Positions 49,389-51,996 of a DNA stretch of 51,996 nucleotides are shown piece by piece. The position numbers were made by a program, and so were the translations under genes. Below the pieces are notes generated by a model that did not search any database, was not told the origin of the DNA, and worked only from the letters and a program-made list of their open reading frames with translations. The number at the start of each line of letters is the position of its first letter. The stretch's first letter is position 1. The stretch comes from Hortaea werneckii (lineage: Eukaryota; Ascomycota; Dothideomycetes; Mycosphaerellales; Teratosphaeriaceae): NCBI GenBank assembly GCA_037044905.1, contig JBAOKB010000065.1, positions 1 through 51,996 of the forward strand. Direction: 5' to 3'.

Positions 49389-49419
49389 GATTGTAACCCC
49401 GGAAGCAAGGGTCGAACGA

Positions 49420-49442
49420 TTCGTTCGTTCGTTTGTTCGTTC
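49420..49442. repeat. (TTCG)n microsatellite
   Basis: About 5.75 units of TTCG with one C-to-T change, in the region upstream of the DER1 start (its 5' leader side). Confidence 0.8.
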
Positions 49443-49710
49443 AAACGGTCGGTACTTGCGCGCTCGACGATTGCCGGATCGGTTTTGGGATACGATGTTG
49501 TCGTGTGCACCGTCAGCGGAGAATGAAGAGGTGTTATGAATGAGGAAGAGGCCAAACGGGTGTATCAGTGTATCATGGTGGACAATGAACAAAGGTAAGG
49601 TAAGCTGTCGTGATCGCCGGCCGTCACTTGCAGTCGATAGCAGCCTCGGAAAGCGCGGACTTAAGCCCCGGACCCTGGCAAGCCGACCGAACCTCGCGAA
49701 CCTCGCTGTC

Positions 49711-49740
49711 CCGCTGTTCCGCTGTTCCGCTGTTCCGCTG
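49711..49740. repeat. CCGCTGTT tandem repeat, 3.75 copies
   Basis: Perfect 8-bp unit over 30 bp in the DER1/CENP-A spacer, preceded by a related CGAACCTCG duplication (GAACCTCGCGAACCTCG). Confidence 0.85.
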
Positions 49741-50076
49741 CAGGGCTGATCGAGCAGGACGGCTACTCCCGCATCCGCTTGATTGGGCCGCCTTGTTTAC
49801 GCATTCGAGTGAGGTTTGGGAGGAAACAACATTGACGCGCGAGTACGGGAGGAGGTAGAGAGGCACCAGCAGTATCAGCAAGGAGCATCGAACCCGAAGT
49901 ATCTGATCTTGCGATTCACACCCGGCCCCGAAGACCACCGCGACCGTCGGCAACCGAATCCGAGACGCGCGACGCGCCTGCCGCGGTTCTAATCCATTGA
50001 GCCACCTTCACACCAACGCCACCGCGCGCAATCGCTACGAACCTGTCCCATTCCGCACCTTGATCGCAGGCCCCTC

Positions 50077-50617
50077 ATGGCCCGCACAGCGACCTCTGGC
50101 ACCGCCCGGCGTGGGCGAGGCGGACGCCCTTCCTTCGGAGGCAAGCACACACCTGGCCGCACATCCACCAAAGCACCCCGTAGACCCACCGCCGCAGCAC
50201 CCGCGTCGCCTGGGAGGAGGAAACCGCGGTATAAGCCAGGCACAGTAGCACTGCGCGAGATCAGGCGGTATCAGAAGAGCACGGACTTATTAATGGCCAA
50301 GCTACCCTTTGCGCGATTGGTAAGTCCAAAGCACTCCGAAGCAGAGATGAAAGATGCTTTTCGCTTCAGAACTTATTTGGCTGACAAGGATTTCCCAGGT
50401 TAGAGAAATCTCCATGCACATGGTCACCGTCAACTCGGAAATCACCCGCTGGCAGTCGCAAGCCATCCAGGCATTACAAGAGGCCGCCGAGGCCTTCATC
50501 GTGCACCTGTTCGAAGACACGAATCTCTGTGCTATACATGCCAAGCGAGTCACGATCATGCAGAAGGATATCCAACTTGCGCGACGGATACGGGGAGCAT
50601 GGGGAGGTCTAGGATGA
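50077..50617 (+). CDS. CSE4: Centromeric histone H3 variant CENP-A (Cse4/CnpA)
   Basis: Replaces H3 in centromeric nucleosomes and marks kinetochore position. Exons: 50077-50319 and 50399-50617; 79-bp intron within the histone-fold region; 153 aa. The N-terminal tail (MARTATSGTARRGRGG) keeps the H3-like MARTxxT start, then diverges with a Pro/Arg/Gly-rich section. The core begins RRKPRYKPGTVALREIRRYQ (alphaN), KLPFARLVREI (alpha1), LQEAAEAFIVHLFEDTNLCA (alpha2) and HAKRVTIMQKDIQLARRIRG (alpha3). Loop 1 is the variant hallmark: between VREI and ALQEA there are 20 residues against 16 in canonical H3. WQSQA replaces FQSSA. The C-terminus is extended to AWGGLG. All these support CENP-A over H3. 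Confidence 0.94.
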
Positions 50618-51311
50618 GCTGGACATTTGGTTCGTGGAGGCAGCCTCCGATACCAGCATCGTGGAGGCTTTGGTGGAGAAAGTTCCGCATGCTATGACTT
50701 TTGAACGAAGCGTTGGCGTTTGGGGGTTTTGAGTTTGGAGATAAAGGACAGAGACAATGTCCTCCTGGTCTTGGGAATGGCTGGTAGGCTTGCAATGGCT
50801 AGCATCTTATCGGCTTCGCGCGCGCCACGCTGTATTTCTCGGGCGTGCCTGCTTCTTCCTTCTGAACTTTTTCGGCATCTTATTTCATGATAGCTATAGT
50901 ATTGATACACATGAAAAACACATGCTACCTTAGCTGAGATATATACTCGTTTTGCTTTTACTCTCGCCATGTTACCTAGGTAGGCTAGCATTTTTTCGGC
51001 GCGGATTTTTATGACGTAGCGCTTGCAGTGAACTTCTCTCAATCGCGCGACTTCACCGCACGTGTCCCAATCCAAACAAGACAACAGTGACATTCCCAAC
51101 GACCCGACCGCATGCTTGTAGCTGCCTTGCCACTTAGCGACTGAGATCGCCTCCGCGTCCCTGCTGTTTGAGCAGGTATGGACTTGTTCTGAGCTGCCAC
51201 GTACAAGCAAACGAAGTACTTTTTGGTCCTCTCCTAAATTCCTTTTGGCCTAGATTTCTTGCCTGGCCGATATTCACATACGCACCTGGACATATCGCAA
51301 AGGTCGCCACC
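50618..51311. promoter_or_regulatory. CENP-A 3' / ALE1 promoter region
   Basis: 694 bp. It contains the second exact copy of GTTACCTAGGTAGG at 50971-50984, about 330 bp upstream of ALE1. An open frame on the minus strand (50692-51210) has no recognisable feature and is not called. Confidence 0.45.
50971..50984. promoter_or_regulatory. Element GTTACCTAGGTAGG, copy 2
   Basis: Identical to 45354-45367. Lies in the promoter-side spacer of ALE1. Function unknown. Confidence 0.45.
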
Positions 51312-51996
51312 ATGTTACCCTATATCAATACGCCGTTCGAGCTTCTCGCCAACTCCCTAGGCGCTTCGACTGACGAGGTCAAGCTCATCACCAGCTTCCT
51401 CCTCTCCTACCCTCTAGCCGGCATTCTAAAGCGCCTCCCAGACGACAAACCCTGGCTAAAGAACGTCTACAACATCTCTATCGCGGTCTTCTACCTCGTC
51501 GGTCTCTTCGACCTCTGGTCCGGTCTGGCCCTCATCATCTTCGACGCGGTCGTCACGTACGCCATCGCCGCTTACATCCATGGTCCGTACATGCCATGGA
51601 TCGGCTTCGTCTTCCTCATGGGCCACATGAGCGTCTCGCACATCTATCGCCACATGGCAGCCGATCCATCAGGGGTCGACATCACCGGCGCGCAGATGGT
51701 CATGGTGATGAAACTCTCGGCGTTCTGCTGGACTGTCTTCGATGGCCGCCAGAACTCGGACCATTTGAACGACGACCAGAAGGACAGGATGCTCAAGGAG
51801 CTTCCTGCGCCGCTGGACTATGCCGGCTTTGTGGCTTTCTTCCCTAGTCTCATGGCGGGCCCGGCATTCGACTTTGTGGATTATCACCGCTGGCTGAACA
51901 CGAGTATGTTCGATCTCCCGCCGGGGACTGATCCCGTCCGAGCCCCGCCTACGCGCAAGAAGCGCAAGATCCCGCGGAGTGGGACGCCGGCTATGC
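51312..51996 (+). CDS. ALE1: Lysophospholipid acyltransferase Ale1/Lpt1 (MBOAT), 3' part beyond window
   Basis: ER membrane acyltransferase that re-acylates lysophospholipids (Lands cycle). ATG at 51312 in the strong context GCCACCATG; 228 residues are in the window with no stop or intron. The family N-terminus is clear: MLPYINTPFELLANSLGAST, DEVKLITSFLLSYPLAGILK, then TM helices (VFYLVGLFDLWSGLALIIF, MPWIGFVFLMGHMSVSHIYR), DITGAQMVMVMKLSAFCW and DYAGFVAFFPSLMAGPAFDF. Catalytic His and Asn lie downstream, outside the window. A basic stretch (RKKRKIPR) ends the visible part and fits a cytosolic loop. Confidence 0.93.
   Translation, partial: MLPYINTPFELLANSLGASTDEVKLITSFLLSYPLAGILKRLPDDKPWLKNVYNISIAVFYLVGLFDLWSGLALIIFDAVVTYAIAAYIHGPYMPWIGFVFLMGHMSVSHIYRHMAADPSGVDITGAQMVMVMKLSAFCWTVFDGRQNSDHLNDDQKDRMLKELPAPLDYAGFVAFFPSLMAGPAFDFVDYHRWLNTSMFDLPPGTDPVRAPPTRKKRKIPRSGTPAM

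Larger units (their letters stand above)
49389..50076. promoter_or_regulatory. Divergent promoter region DER1 / CENP-A with short tandem repeats
   Basis: 688 bp between divergent starts. It contains a TTCG tetranucleotide tract (49420-49442) and a CCGCTGTT octamer tract (49711-49740). GC-rich sequence follows towards the CENP-A gene. No gene is called. Confidence 0.5.

Noticed and set aside
49860..50005. tRNA-like A-box (GTGGCTCAATGGATTAG) and GGTTCGA on the minus strand
   Set aside because: The two boxes are about 100 bp apart, the acceptor ends do not pair, and no cloverleaf of 70-90 nt can be drawn. It also lies in the CENP-A leader region.
50692..51210. 172-codon minus-strand frame between CENP-A and ALE1
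   Set aside because: No motif, no convincing start context, and it spans the putative ALE1 promoter.
1..51996. Transposons, CRISPR arrays, viral insertions
   Set aside because: No terminal inverted or long repeats, transposase, integrase or reverse transcriptase motifs, and no regularly spaced repeats were seen on either strand.

Overview
The window is nuclear DNA from a filamentous ascomycete (Pezizomycotina; a Dothideomycete is my best guess, from protein resemblance only). Evidence: closely packed genes on both strands, short introns (47 to 116 bp, most 50 to 65) with GTRNGY-type donors, CTAAC/CTAAT-like branch sites and NAG acceptors, and fungal proteins throughout (NAP1, TIM8, uL23, PEX3, COQ8, DCP1, NOP2, CWC2, CWC27, DER1, CENP-A, ALE1). 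I see no tRNA, rRNA, transposon, CRISPR array or prokaryotic operon. I support 28 protein genes, two of them cut by the window edges.

Left part (1-15.5 kb): BMT2 (partial, -), UFD1 (+), NAP1 (-), TIM8 (+), ribosomal protein uL23/RPL25 (-), a SIS1-type DnaJ (-), RAI1 (+), a NADAR-domain protein (+), a short-chain dehydrogenase (-) and an MFS sugar transporter (-). Next comes the largest gene-free stretch, 15486-17217.

Middle (17-36 kb): PEX3 (-) and COQ8 (+) diverge from a 358-bp promoter. They are followed by an OCRL-like inositol polyphosphate 5-phosphatase (-), DCP1 (+), PHO88/SND3 (-), an F-box-like protein (+), a second SDR (+), a GET5-like protein (-) and CWC27 (+).

Right part (36-52 kb): NOP2 (+), a HotDog thioesterase (+), an RBR E3 ligase (+), a flavin-reductase-like protein (-), a secreted GH78 alpha-L-rhamnosidase (-), CWC2 (+), an HSL-type alpha/beta hydrolase (+), DER1 (-), centromeric histone CENP-A (+) and ALE1/MBOAT acyltransferase (+, partial).

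Almost all are single-copy housekeeping genes, not a biosynthetic or defence cluster. Recurring themes are ER targeting and ERAD (UFD1, SIS1, SND3, GET5, DER1), ribosome biogenesis (BMT2, uL23, NOP2), RNA end processing (RAI1, DCP1) and splicing (CWC27, CWC2). The observations I rate highest are an inferred 8-nt microexon in RAI1, a one-codon loss of a zinc-ligand Cys in the RBR ligase RING2, the RAI1-NADAR neighbourhood, a 19-nt microexon in NAP1, and the long loop-1 region of CENP-A. Splice sites were set by hand from reading phase, splice consensus and family conservation. Family comparisons are from memory.
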